Notes under the pieces: model-generated | Seen by the model: the letters and a program-made list of their open reading frames with translations, nothing else | What the model was told of the DNA's origin: nothing | The model's database searches: none | Assembly: GCF_910594005.1 (NCBI RefSeq) | Contig: NC_057845.1 | Location: forward strand, 1,054,001-1,118,000 | DNA length: 64,000 nt | Source: Cervus elaphus | Taxonomy: Eukaryota > Chordata > Mammalia > Artiodactyla > Cervidae | Direction: 5' to 3' | Translations under genes and position numbers: made by a program | Part shown: positions 37,261-50,134 of the stretch, piece by piece | Layout: every line of letters starts with the position of its first letter | How positions within the stretch are numbered: the first letter of the stretch is position 1

Positions 37261-40200
37261 CGACGTCAGTACTCCTGACTAGTTGCGAGGGACAACTTGG
37301 GATTCTCGTCGAGGCTTGGCAGGGCAATTGGGACGCCTCTCCAGCTTAGGCGGGAGACCAAGTGTCCCTTTCCACGTGCCACAGGAATCCTGGGACTCCT
37401 ATCAAGTTTCACGAGGAGTCAGGCATCGCCTCCTTTGGAGGCGCTGATCTCTGCGTACCTCTGGAGTTTTCAAAGGATGTGAGGCCTCCGGTCGCGATGA
37501 GGTGGGGAACTACGTCTTTCTCTGTGGTCTCCACAGGGGATTCAGACATCCTTTCGTCTTGGGAGATGCAAGACGAGCCTGCATTCAAGTCACTGCAGGG
37601 ATATCCCGCCTTATTTCGAGTCAGGGCATCGCGGTGTACATTCCACTTGAGGCCGCAAACTCAGGGTCCCTCTCACATACCTAGAGCTGAGAGAAGCCTC
37701 CTCTTGAGGTGCTTGTGGTAAGGTGGTATTCCTCTGGAGTCGAAGCCAGGGACTAACCTCTCATCTCGAGTTGATTTTTGGTCCACGGAGCTCTTTCGAG
37801 TTGCTACAGTGACTTCAGGATCCCTCTAGCCTTGAAACATTGTTCTTGGGGTTTCTCAAGAGTGCCATCAAGGAAATCAAGGCTCCTTTCATGTGTGATG
37901 TGCAACACGGAATTGCTCTGCACGCAGTGCAGGGGAATCGGGCCTCATCTCGCGGCGAGGGGGAAGTCTCATGGTTTTTCTCGAGTTGCGGCGGGAACCT
38001 GGGGTATATTCTCGAATTACTACGGGGATGGCCCTTCCACACACGTGTTTGTTCAGCCATGTCAGGATCCTGCCTAGTTGTGAGGGACAACTCGGGATTC
38101 TCCTCGAGGCTTTGCAGGGCAATTGGGACGCCTCTCCAGCTGAGGCGGGAGACCAAGGGTCCCTTTCCACGTGCCACAGGAATCCTGGGACTCCTATCAA
38201 GTTTCACGAGGAGTCAGGCATTGTCTCCTTTGTAGGCACTGATCTCCGCGTACCTCTGAAGTTTTCAAGGATGTGAGGCCTCCGGTCGTGATGAGGTGGG
38301 GAACTAGGTCTTTCTCTGTGGTCTCCACAGGGGATTCAGACATCCTTTCGTCTTGGGAGATGCAAGACGAGCCTGCATTCAAGTCACTGCAGGGATATCC
38401 GGCCTTATTTCGAGTCAGGGCATCGCGGTGTGCATTCCACTTGAGGCCGCAAACTCAGGGTCCCTCTCACATACCTAGAGCTGAGAGAAGCCTCCTCTTG
38501 AGGTGCTTGTGGTAAGGTGGTATTCCTCTGGAGTCGAAGCCAGGGACTAACCTCTCATCTCGAGTTGATTTTTGGTCCACGGAGCTCTTTCGTGTTGCTA
38601 CAGTGACCTCAGGATCCCTCTAGCCTTGAAACAGTGTTCTTGGGTTTTCTCTGGAGTGCCATCATGGAAATCAAGTCTCCTTTCATGTGTGATGTGCAAC
38701 ACGGAATTGCTCTGCACGCAGTGCAGGGGAATCGGGCCTCATCTCCTGGCGAGGGGGAAGTCTGATGGTTTTCCTCAAGTTGTGGGGGGAACCTGGGGTA
38801 TATTCTCGAGTTACGACGGGGATGGCCCTTCCACCCACGTGTTTGTTCAGTGACGTCAGGACTCCTGCCTAGTTGCGAGGGACAACTCGGGATTCTCCTC
38901 GAGGCTTGCCAGGGCAATTGGGACGCCTGTCCAGCTGAGGCGGGAGACCAAGGGTCCCTTTCCACGTGCCACAGGAATCCTGGGACTCCTATCAAGTTTC
39001 ACGAGGAGTCAGGCATCGTCTCCTTTGTAGGCACTGATCTCCGCGTACCTCTGGAGTTTTCAAAGGATGTGAGGCCTCCGGTCGCGATGAGGTGGGGAAC
39101 TAGGTCTTTCTCTGTGGTCTCCACAGGGGATTCAGACATCCTTTCTTCTTGGGAGATGCAAGACCAGCCTGCATTCAAGTCACTGCAGGGATATCCGGCC
39201 TTATTTTGAGTCAGGGCATCACGGTGTCCATTCCACTTGTGGCCGCAAACTCAGGGTCCCTCTCACATACCTAGAGCTGAGAGAAGCCTCCTCTTGAGGT
39301 GCTTGTGGTAAGGTGGTATTTCTCTGGCGTCGAAGCCAGGGACTAACCTCTCATCTCGAGTTGATTTTGGTCCACGGAGCTCTTTCGTGTTGCTACAGTG
39401 ACCTCAGGATCCCTCTAGCCTTGAAACAGTGTTCTTGGGGTTTCTCTGGAGTGCCATCAAGGAAATCAAGGCTCCTTTCATGTGTGATGTGCAACACGGA
39501 ATTGCTCTGCACGCAGTGCATGGGAATCGGGCCTCATCTCGCGGCGAGGGGGGAGTCTCATGGTTTTTCTCGAGTTGCGGCGGGAGCCTGGGGTATATTC
39601 TCGACTTACCACGGGGATGGCCCTTCCACCCACGTGTTTGTTCAGCGACGTCAGGACTCCTGCCTAGTTGCGAGGGACAACTTGGGATACTCGTCGAGGC
39701 TTGGCAGGGCAATTGGGACGCCTCTCCAGCTTAGGGGGGAGACCAAGGGTCCCTTTCCACGTGCCACAGGAATCCTGGGACTCCTATCAAGCTTCACGAG
39801 GAGGCATGCATCGTCTCCTTTGGAGGCACTGATCTCCGCGTACCTCTGGAGTTTTCAAAGGATGTGAGGCCTCCGGTCGCGATGAGGTGGGGAACTAGGT
39901 CTTTCTCTGTGGTCTCCACAGGGGATTCAGACATCCTTTTGTCTTGGGAGATGCAAGACGAGCCTGCATTCAAATCACTGCAGGGATATCCGGGCTTATT
40001 TCGAGTCAGGGCATCGCGGTGTCCATTCCACTTGAGGCCGCAAACTCAGGGTCCCTCTCACATACCTAGAGCTGAGAGAAGCCTCCTGTTCAGGTGCTTA
40101 TGGTAAGCTGGTATTCCTCTGCAGTCGAAGCCAGGGACTAACCTCTCATCTCGAGTTGATTTTTGGTCCACGGAGCTCTTTCGAGTTGCTACAGTGACTT

Positions 40201-41018
40201 CAGGATCCCTCTAGCCTTGAAACAGTGTTCTTGGGGTTTCTCTGGAGTGCCATCAAGGAAATCAAGGCTCCTTTCATGTGTGATGTGCAACACGGAATTG
40301 CTCTGCACGCAGTGCAGGGGAATCGGGCCTCATCTCGCGGCGAGGGGAAGTCTCATGGTTTTTCTCGAGTTGCGGCTGGAACCTGGGGTATATTCTCGAA
40401 TTACGACGGGGATGGCCCTTCCACACACGTGTTTGTTCAGCGACGTCAGGATCCTGCCTAGTTGCGAGGGACAACTCGGGATTCTCCTCGAGGCTTGGCA
40501 GGGCAATTGGGACGCCTCTCCCGCTGAGGCGGGAGACCAAGTGTCCCTTTTCACGTGCCACAGGAATCCTGGGACTCCGATCAAGTTTCACGAGGAGTCA
40601 GGCATCGTCTCCTTTGGAGGCACTTATCTCCGCATACCTCTGGAGTTTTCAAAGGATGTGAGGCCTCCGGTCGCGATGAGGTGGGGAACTAGGTCTTTCT
40701 CTGTGGTCTCCACAGGGGATTCAGACATCCTTTCGTCTTGGGAGATGCAAGACGAGCCTGCATTCAAGTCACTGCAGGGATATCCGGCCTTATTTCGAGT
40801 CAGGGCATCGCGGTGTCCATTCCACTTGAGGCCGCAAACTCAGGGTCCCTCTCACATACCTAGAGCTGAGAGAAGCCTCCTCTTGAGGTGCTTGTGGTAA
40901 GGTGGTATTCCTCTGGAGTCGAAGCCAGGGACTAACCTCACATCTCGAGTTGATTTTTGGTCCACGGAGCTCTTTCGTGTTGCTACAGTGACCTCAGGAT
41001 CCCTCTAGCCTTGAAACA
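37261..41018. repeat. Mosaic block of divergent monomers with small deletions
   Basis: Holds the B2 tail and the monomers with landmarks at 37840, 38634, 39429 and 40225. The copies at 37840 and 40225 share gtgacttcagg and the lost base in gtcaggatcctgcc (for gtcaggactcctgcc), so they are sisters; each also has a second private base loss (ttttcaaggatg near 38270; gcgaggggaagtc near 40346), which makes both 794 bp. 38634 has many private changes (atcatggaaatc, tctcctggcgag, gtctgatgg, cagtgacgtcagg). 39429 has gattttggtcc before it and ggcatgcatcg. The tail of the 40225 copy has E-type cacttatctccgcatacc. No higher-order register is visible. Confidence 0.8.
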
Positions 41019-42490
41019 GTGTTCTTGGGGTTTCTCTGGAGTGCCATCAAGGAAATCAAGGCTCCTTTCATGTGTGATGTGCAACACGGAATTGCTCTGC
41101 ATGTAGTGCAGGGGAATCGGGCCTCATCTCTCGGCGAGGGGGAAGTCTCATGGTTTTTCTCGAGTTACGGCGGAAAGCTGGGGTATTATCTCGAGTTACG
41201 ACGGGGATGGCCCTTTCACCCACGTGTTTGTTCAGCGACGTCAGGACTCCTGCCTAGTTGCGAGGGACATCTCGGGATTCTCCTCGAGGCTTGGCAGGGC
41301 AATTGGGACGACGACTCTCCAGCTGAGGCGGGAGACCAAGGGTCCCTTTCCACGTGCCGCAGGAATCCTGGGACTCCTATCAAGTTTCAGGAGGAGTCAG
41401 GCATCGTCTCCTTTGGAAACACTGATCTCCGTGTACCTCTGGAGTTTTCAAAGGATGTGAGGCTTCCGGTCGCGATGAGATGGGGAACTAGGTCTTTCTC
41501 TGTGGTCTCCACAGGGGATTCAGACATCCTTTCGTCTTGGGAGATGCAAGACGAGCCTGCATTCAAGTCACTGCAAGGATATCCGGCCTTAAATCGAGTC
41601 AGGGCATCGCGGTGTTCATTCCACTTGAGGCCGCAAACTCAGGGTCCCTCTCACATACCTAGAGCTGAGAGAAGCCTCCTCTTGAGGTGCTTGTGGTAAG
41701 GTGGTATTCCTCTGGAGTCGAAGCCAGGGACTAACCTCTCATCTCAAGTTGATTTTTGGTCCACGGAGCTCTTTTGTGTGGCTACAGTGACCTCAGGATC
41801 CCTCTAGCCTTGAAACAGTTTTCTTGGGGTTTCTCTGGAGTGCCATCAAGGAAATCAAGGCTCCTTTCATGTGTGATGTGCAACACGGAATTGCTCTGCA
41901 CACGGTGCAGGGGAATCCGGCCTCATCTCGCGGCCAGGGGGAAGTCTCATGGTTTTTCTCGAGTTGCGGCGGGAACCTGGGGTATATTCTCGAGTTACGA
42001 CGGGGATGGCCCTTCCACACACGTGTTTGTTCAGCGACGTCAGTACTCCTGACTAGTTGCGAGGGACAACTTGGGATTCTCGTCGAGGCTTGGCAGGGCA
42101 ATTGGGACGCCTCTCCAGCTTAGGCGGGAGACCAAGTGTCCCTTTCCACGTGCCACAGGAATCCTGGGACTCCTATCAAGTTTCACGAGGAGTCAGGCAT
42201 CGCCTCCTTTGGAGGCGCTGATCTCTGCGTACCTCTGGAGTTTTCAAAGGATGTGAGGCCTCCGGTCGCGATGAGGTGGGGAACTACGTCTTTCTCTGTG
42301 GTCTCCACAGGGGATTCAGACATCCTTTCGTCTTGGGAGATGCAAGACGAGCCTGCATTCAAGTCACTGCAGGGATATCCCGCCTTATTTCGAGTCAGGG
42401 CCTCGCGGTGTACATTCCACTTGAGGCCGCAAACTCAGGGTCCCTCTCACATACCTAGAGCTGAGAGAAGCCTCCTCTTGAGGTGCTTGT
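41019..42490. repeat. A2-B2 monomer pair, with a 799-bp A2 copy
   Basis: Landmarks are at 41019 (A2) and 41818 (B2). The A2 copy has all A markers and is 3 bp longer than its relatives because of an extra gac (gggacgacgactctcc, near 41308). It is the only copy in the window longer than 796 bp. The following B2 copy is close to that at 37044 and shares its gtgtacattccac tail. This pair resembles the tail end of the six-monomer repeat, placed directly before the J-K-type duplication. Confidence 0.85.
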
Positions 42491-45400
42491 GGTAAGGTGG
42501 TATTCCTCTGGAGTCGAAGCCAGGGACTAACCTCTCATCTCGAATTGATTTTTGGTCCACGGAGCTCTTTTCTGTTGCTACAGTGACCTCAGGAACCCTC
42601 TAGCCTTGAAACAGTGTTCTTGGGGTTTCTCTGGAGTGCCATCAAGGAAATCAAGGCTCCTTTCATGTGTGATGTGCAACACGGAATTGCTCTGCACGCA
42701 GTGCAGGGGAATCGGGCCTTTTCTCGCGGCGAGGGGGAAGTCTCATGGTTTTTCTCGAGTTGCGGCGGGAACCTGGGGTATATTCTCGAGTTACGGCGGG
42801 GATGGCCCTCCCACACACGTGTTTGTTCAGCCACGTCAGGACTCCTGCCTAGTTGCGAGGGACAACTCGGGATTCTCCTCGAGGCTTGGCAGGGCAATTG
42901 GGACGCCTCTCCAGCTGAGGCGGGAGACCAAGGGTCCCTTTCCACGTGCCACGGGAATCCTGGGACTCCTATCAAGTTTCACGAGGAGTCAGGCATCGTC
43001 TCCTTTGTAAGCACTGATCTCCGCGTACCTCTGGAGTTTTCAAAGGATGTGAGGCCTCCGGTCGCGATGAGGTGGGGAACTAGGTCTTTCTCTGTGGTCT
43101 GCACAGGGGATTCAGACAACCTTTCGTCTTGGGAGATGCAAGACGAGCCTGCATTCAAGTCACTGCAGGGATATCCCGCCTGATTTCGAGTCAGGGCATC
43201 GCGGTGTCCATTCCACTTGAGGCCGCAAACTCAGGGTCCCGCTCACATACCTAGAGCTGAGAGAAGCCTCCTCTTGAGGTGCTTGTGGTAAGGTTGTATT
43301 CCTCTGGAGTCGAAGCCAGGGACTAACCTCTCATCTCGAGTTGATTTTTGGCCACGGAGCTCTTTCATGTTGCTACAGTGATCTCAGGATCCCTCTAGAA
43401 TTGAAACAGTGTTCTTGGGGTTTCTCTGGAGTGCCATCAAGGAAATCCAGGCTCCTTTCATGTGTGATGGGCAACACGGAATTGCTCTGCATGCAGTGCA
43501 GGGGAATCGGGCCTCATCTCGCAGCGAAGGGGAAGTCTCATGGTTTTTCTCTAGTTGCGGTGGGAACCTGGGGTATATTCTCGAGTTACGACGGGGATGG
43601 CCCTTCCACCCACGTGTTTGTTCAGCGACGTCAGGACTCCTGCCTAGTTACGAGGGACAACTCGGGATTCTCCTCGAGGCTTGGCAGGGCAATTGGGCCG
43701 CCACTCCAGCTGAGGCGGGAGACCAAGGGTCCCTTTCCACGTGCCACAGGAATCCCGGGACTCCTATCAAGTTTCACGAGTAGTCAGGAATCGTCTTCTT
43801 TGGAGGCACTGATCTCCGCGTACCTCTGGATTTTTCAAAGAATGTGAGGCCTCCGGTCGCGATGACGTGGGGAACTAGGTCTTTCTCTGTGGTCTCCACA
43901 GGGGATTTAGACATCCTTTCAACTTGGGAGATGCAAGACGAGCCTGCATTCAAGTCACTGAAGGGATATCCGGCCTTATTTCGCGTCAGGGCATCGCAGT
44001 GTCCATTCCACTTGAGGCCGCAACTCTGGGTCCCTCTCACATACCTAGAGCTGAGAGAAGCCTCCTCTTGAGGTGCTTGTGGTTAGGTGTTATTCCTCTG
44101 GAGTCGAAGCCAGGGACTAACCTCTCATCTCGAGTTGATTTTTGGTCTACGGAGCTCTTTCCTTTTGCTACAGTGACCTCAGGATCCCTCTAGCCTTGAA
44201 ACAGTGTTCTAGGGGTTTCTCTGGAGTGCCATCAAGGAAATCAAGGCTCCTTTCATGTGTGATGTGCAACACGGAATTGCTCTGCACGCAGTGCAGGGGA
44301 ATCGGGCCTCATCTCGCGGCGAGGGGGAAGTCTCATGGTTTTTCTCGAGTTCCGGCGGGAACCTGGGGTATATTCTCGAGATACGTCAGATATGGCCCTT
44401 CCACCCACGTGTTTGTTAAGCGAACTCAGGACTCCTGCCTAGTTGCGAGGGACAACTCGGGGTTCTCCTCGAGGCTTGGCAGGGCAATTGGGACGCCTCT
44501 CCAGCTGAGGCGGGAGACCAAGTGTCCCTTTCCACGTGCCACAGGAATCCTGTGTCTCCTATCAAGTTTCACGAGGAGTCAGGCATTGTCTCCTTTGGAG
44601 GCACTGATCTCCGCGTACCTCTGGAGTTTTCAAAGGATGTGAGGCCTCCGGTCGCGATGAGGTGGGGAACTAGGTCTTTCTCTGTGGTCTCAACAGGGGA
44701 TTCAGACATCCTTTCATCTTGGGAGATTCAAGACGAGCCGGCATTCAAGTCACTTCAGAGATATCTTGCCTTATTTCGAGTCAGGGCATCGCGGTGTCCA
44801 TTCCACTTGAGGCCGCAAACTCACGGTCCCTCTCACATACTTAGAGCTGAGAGAAGCCTCCTCTTGAGGTGCTTGTGGTAAGGTGGTATTCCTCTGGAGT
44901 CGAAGCCAGGGACTAACCTCTCATCTCGAGTTGATTTTCGGTCCACGGAGCACTTTCGTGTTGCTACAGTGACCTCAGGATCCCTCTAGCCTTGAAACAG
45001 ATTTCTTGGTGTTTCTCTGGAGTGCCATCAAGAAAATCAAGGCTCCTTTCATGTGTGATGTGCAAAACGGAATTGCCCTGCACGCAGTGCAGGGGAATCG
45101 GGCCTCATCTCGCGGCGAGGGGGAAGTCTCATGGTTTTTCTCGAGTTGCGGCGGGAACCTGAGGTATATTCTCGAGTTACGTTGGGGATGGTCCTTCCAC
45201 CCACGTGTTTGTTCAGCGACATCAGGACTCCTGCCTAGTTGCGAGGGACAACTCGGGATTCTCCTCGAGGCTTGGCAGGGCAATTGGGACGCCTCTCCAG
45301 CTGAGGCGGGAGACCAAGTGTCCCTTTCCACGTGCCACAGGAATCCTGGGATTCTTATCAAGTTTCACGAGGAGTCAGGCATCGTCTCCTTTGGAGGCAC

Positions 45401-45672
45401 TGATCTCCGCGTACCTCTGGAGTTTTCAAAGGATTTGAGGCCTCCGGTCGCGATGAGGTGGGGAACTAGGTCTTTCTCTGTGGTCTCCACAGGGGATTCA
45501 GACATCCTTTCATCTTCGGAGATGCAAGACGAGCCTGCATTCAAGTCACTGCAGGGATTTTCGGCCTTATTTCGAGTCAGGGCATCGCGGTGTCCATTCC
45601 ACTTGAGGCCGCAAACTCAGGGTCCCTCTCACATACCTAGAGCTGAGAGAAGCCTCCTCTTGAGGTGCTTGT
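42491..45672. repeat. Four-monomer tandem duplication J-K-M-I', unit 1 (3182 bp)
   Basis: Landmarks are at 42614 (J), 43409 (K), 44204 (M: gttctaggggtttc, gttaagcgaactcagg) and 45000 (I': acagatttcttggtg, aacggaattgccctg, gttggggatgg). The unit is repeated directly downstream at an offset of 3182 bp. It includes features not seen elsewhere in the window: catgtgg-to-gtggttagg in the tail near 44083, atccaggctcc in K, and the stop-creating atcccgcctgatttcg in J. J and K are related to the monomers at 6015/6810 and 26699/27494. Confidence 0.9.
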
Positions 45673-48361
45673 TGTAAGGTGGTATTCCTCTGGAGTCGAA
45701 GCCAGGGACTAACCTCTCATCTCGAATTGATTTTTGGTCCACGGAGCTCTTTTCTGTTGCTACAGTGACCTCAGGAACCCTCTAGCCTTGAAACAGTGTT
45801 CTTGGGGTTTCTCTGGAGTGCCATCAAGGAAATCAAGGCTCCTTTCATGTGTGATGTGCAACACGGAATTGCTCTGCACGCAGTGCAGGGGAATCGGGCC
45901 TTTTCTCGCGGCGAGGGGGAAGTCTCATGGTTTTTCTCGAGTTGCGGCGGGAACCTGGGGTATATTCTCGAGTTACGGCGGGGATGGCCCTCCCACACAC
46001 GTGTTTGTTCAGCCACGTCAGGACTCCTGCCTAGTTGCGAGGGACAACTCGGGATTCTCCTCGAGGCTTGGCAGGGCAATTGGGACGCCTCTCCAGCTGA
46101 GGCGGGAGACCAAGGGTCCCTTTCCACGTGCCACGGGAATCCTGGGACTCCGATCAAGTTTCACGAGGAGTCAGGCATCGTCTCCTTTGTAAGCACTGAT
46201 CTCCGCGTACCTCTGGAGTTTTCAAAGGATGTGAGGCCTCCGGTCGCGATGAGGTGGGGAACTAGGTCTTTCTCTGTGGTCTGCACAGGGGATTCAGACA
46301 ACCTTTCGTCTTGGGAGATGCAAGACGAGCCTGCATTCAAGTCACTGCAGGGATATCCCGCCTGATTTCGAGTCAGGGCATCGCGGTGTCCATTCCACTT
46401 GAGGCTGCAAACTCAGGGTCCCGCTCACATACCTAGAGCTGAGAGAAGCCTCCTCTTGAGGTGCTTGTGGTAAGGTTGTATTCCTCTGGAGTCGAAGCCA
46501 GGGACTAACCTCTCATCTCGAGTTGATTTTTGGCCACGGAGCTCTTTCATGTTGCTACAGTGATCTCAGGATCCCTCTAGAATTGAAACAGTGTTCTTGG
46601 GGTTTCTCTGGAGTGCCATCAAGGAAATCCAGGCTCCTTTCATGTGTGATGGGCAACACGGAATTGCTCTGCATGCAGTGCAGGGGAATCGGGCCTCATC
46701 TCGCAGCGAAGGGGAAGTCTCATGGTTTTTCTCTAGTTGCGGTGGGAACCTGGGGTATATTCTCGAGTTACGACGGGGATGGCCCTTCCACCCACGTGTT
46801 TGTTCAGCGACATCAGGACTCCTGCCTAGTTACGAGGGACAACTCGGGATTCTCCTCGAGGCTTGGCAGGGCAATTGGGCCGCCACTCCAGCTGAGGCGG
46901 GAGACCAAGGGTCCCTTTCCACGTGCCACAGGAATCCCGGGACTCCTATCAAGTTTCAAGAATAGTCAGGAATCGTCTTCTTTGGAGGCACTGATCTCCG
47001 CGTACCTCTGGATTTTTCAAAGAATGTGAGGCCTCCGGTCGCGATGAGGTGGGGAACTAGGTCTTTCTCTGTGGTCTCCACAGGGGATTTAGACATCCTT
47101 TCAACTTGGGAGATGCAAGACGAGCCTGCATTCAAGTCACTGCAGGGATATCCGGCCTTAGTTCGCGTCAGGGCATCGCAGTGTCCATTCCACTTGAGGC
47201 CGCAACTCAGGGTCCCTCTCACATACCTAGAGCTGAGAGAAGCCTCCTCTTGAGGTGCTTGTGGTTAGGTGTTATTCCTCTGGAGTCGAAGCCAGGGACT
47301 AACCTCTCATCTCGAGTTGATTTTTGGTCCACGGAGCTCTTTCCTTTTGCTACAGTGACCTCAGGATCCCTCTAGCCTTGAAACAGTGTTCTAGGGGTTT
47401 CTCTGGAGTGCCATCAAGGAAATCAAGGCTCCTTTCATGTGTGATGTGCAACACGGAATTGCTCTGCACGCAGTGCAGGGGAATCGGGCCTCATCTCACG
47501 GCGAGGGGGAAGTCTCATGGTTTTTCTCGAGTTCCGGCGGGAACCTGGGGTATATTCTCGAGTTACGTCAGGGATGGCCCTTCCACCCACGTGTTTGTTA
47601 AGCGAACTCAGGACTCCTGCCTAGTTGCGAGGGACAACTCGGGGTTCTCCTCGAGGCTTGGCAGGGCAATTGGGACGCCTCTCCAGCTGAGGCGGGAGAC
47701 CAAGTGTCCCTTTCCACGTGCCACAGGAATCCTGTGTCTCCTATCAAGTTTCACGAGGAGTCAGGCATTGTCTCCTTTGGAGGCACTGATCTCCGCGTAC
47801 CTCTGGAGTTTTCAAAGGATGTGAGGCCTCCGGTCGCGATGAGGTGGGGAACTAGGTCTTTCTCTGTGGTCTCAACAGGGGATTCAGACATCCTTTCATC
47901 TTGGGAGATTCAAGACGAGCCGGCATTCAAGTCACTTCAGAGATATCTTGCCTTATTTCGAGTCAGGGCATCGCGGTGTCCATTCCACTTGAGGCCGCAA
48001 ACTCACGGTCCCTCTCACATACTTAGAGCTGAGAGAAGCCTCCTCTTGAGGTGCTTGTGGTAAGGTGGTATTCCTCTGGAGTCGAAGCCAGGGACTAACC
48101 TCTCATCTCGAGTTGATTTTCGGTCCACGGAGCACTTTCGTGTTGCTACAGTGACCTCAGGATCCCTCTAGCCTTGAAACAGTGTTCTTGGTGTTTCTCT
48201 GGAGTGCCATCAAGAAAATCAAGGCTCCTTTCATGTGTGATGTGCAAAACGGAATTGCCCTGCACGCAGTGCAGGGGAATCGGGCCTCATCTCGCGGCGA
48301 GGGGGAAGTCTCATGGTTTTTCTCGAGTTGCGGCGGGAACCTGAGGTATATTCTCGAGTTA
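45673..48361. repeat. Four-monomer tandem duplication J-K-M-I', unit 2 (partial)
   Basis: Landmarks are at 45796 (J), 46591 (K), 47386 (M) and 48182 (I' head). Each is 3182 bp after its partner and nearly identical to it; visible differences include cgatcaag for ctatcaag near 46150 and ttcaagaatagtc for ttcacgagtagtc near 46956. The match ends in the second 31-bp unit of the I' monomer near 48361, where ttatgacgg replaces ttacgttgg and the sequence becomes K-like. Confidence 0.9.
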
Positions 48362-50134
48362 TGACGGGGATGGGTCTTCCACACACGTGTTTGTTCAGTC
48401 ACGTCAGGACTCCTACCTAGTTGCGAGGGACAACTCGGGATTCTCCTCGAGGCTTGGCAGGGCAATTGGGACGCCTCTCCAGCTGAGGAGGGAGACCAAG
48501 GGTCCCGTTCCACGTGCCACAGGAATCCCGGGACTCCTATCAAGTTTCACCAGGAGTCAGGCATCGTCTCCTTTGGAAGCACTGATCTCCGCATACCTCT
48601 GGAGTTTTCAAAGGATGTGAGGCCTCCGGTCGCGATGAGGTGGGAAACTAGGTCTTTCTCTGTGGTCTGCACTGGGGATTCAGACATCCTTTCATCTTGG
48701 GAGATGCAAGACGAGCCTGCATTCAAGTCACTGCAGGGATATCCGGCCTTATTTCGAGTCAGGACATCGCGGTGTCCATTCCACTTGAGGCCGCAAACTC
48801 AGGGTCCCTCTCACATACCTAGAGCTGAGAGAAGCCTCCTCTTGAGGTGCTTGTGGTAAGGTGGTATTCCTCTGGAGTCGAAGCCAGGGACTAACCTCTC
48901 ATCTCGAGTTGATTTTTGGCCACGGAGCTCTTTCGTGTTGCTACAGTGACCTCAGCATCCCTCTAGCCTTGAAACAGTGTTCTTGGGGTTTCTCTGGAGT
49001 GCCATTAAGGAAATCAAGGCTCCTTTCATGTGTGATGGGCAACACGGAATTGCTCTGCACGCAGTGCAGGGGAATCGGGCCTCATCTCGCGGCTAGGGGC
49101 AGTCTCATGGTTTTTCTCGATTTGCGGCGGGAACCTGGGGTATATTCTCGAGTTACGACGGGGATGGCCCTTCCACCCACGTGTTTGTTCAGCGACGTCA
49201 GGACTTCTGCCTAGTTGCGAGGGACAACTCGGGATTCTCCTCGAGGCTTGGCAGGGCAATTGGGACGCCTCTCCAGCTGAGGCGGGAGACCAAGGGTCCC
49301 TTTCCACGTGCCACAGGAATCCTGGGAAACCTATCAAGTTTTACGAGGATTCAGGCATCGTCTCCTTTGGAGGCACTGATCTCCGCGTCCCTCTGGAGTT
49401 TTCAAAGGATGTAGGGCCTGCGGTCGCGATGAGGTGGGGAACTAGGTCTTTCTCTGTGGTCTCCACAGGGGATTCAGACATTCTTTCGTCTTGGGAGATG
49501 CAAGACGAGCCTGCATTCAAGTCACTGCAGGGATATCCGGCCTTATTTCGAGTCAGGGCATCGCTGTGTCCATTTCACTTGAGGGCGCAAACCCAGGGTC
49601 CCTCTCACATACCTAGAGCTGAGAAAAGCTTCCTCTTGAGGTGCTTGTGGTAAGGTGGTATTCCTCTGGAGTCGAAGCCAGGGACTAACCTCTCATCTCG
49701 AGTTGATTTTTGGTCCACGGAGCTCTTTCGTGTTGCTAAAGTAACCTCAGGATCCCTCTAGCCTTGAAACAGTGTTCTTGGGGTTTCTCTGGAGTGCCAT
49801 CAAGGAAATCAAGGCTCCTTTCATGTTTGATGTTCAACACGGAATTGCTCTGCATGCAGTTCAGGAGAATCGAGCCTCATCTCGCGGCGAGGGGGATGTC
49901 TCATGGTTTTTCTCGAGTTGCGGCGGGAACCTATGGTATATTCTCGAGTTACGACGGGTATGGCCCTTCCACCCACGTGTTTGTTCAGCGACGTCAGGAC
50001 TCCTGCCTAGTTCCGAGGGACAACTCGGGGTTGTCCTCGAGGCTTGGCAAGGCAATTGGGCCACCTCTCCAGCTGAGGCGGGAGACCAAGGGTCCCTTTC
50101 CACGTGCCACAGGAATCCTGGGTCTCCTATCAAG
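48362..50134. repeat. Mosaic block: K tail, L monomer and a divergent monomer
   Basis: After the I' head the monomer at 48182 continues with K markers (ctcctacctagttgc, gctgaggagggag, catacctctgg), matching 27494. The next monomer (48977) is type L and follows 28289 at an offset of 20688 bp, including the tail changes caggacttctgcc and aagttttacgagg. The monomer at 49772 has many private changes (gatgttcaacacgg, gcagttcaggag, gttccgagg, ggggttgtcctc) and loses one base near 50133 (caagttcacgagg). From there it takes F-type sequence (ggacgcactgatctccacg, ctccacatggg). Confidence 0.8.
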
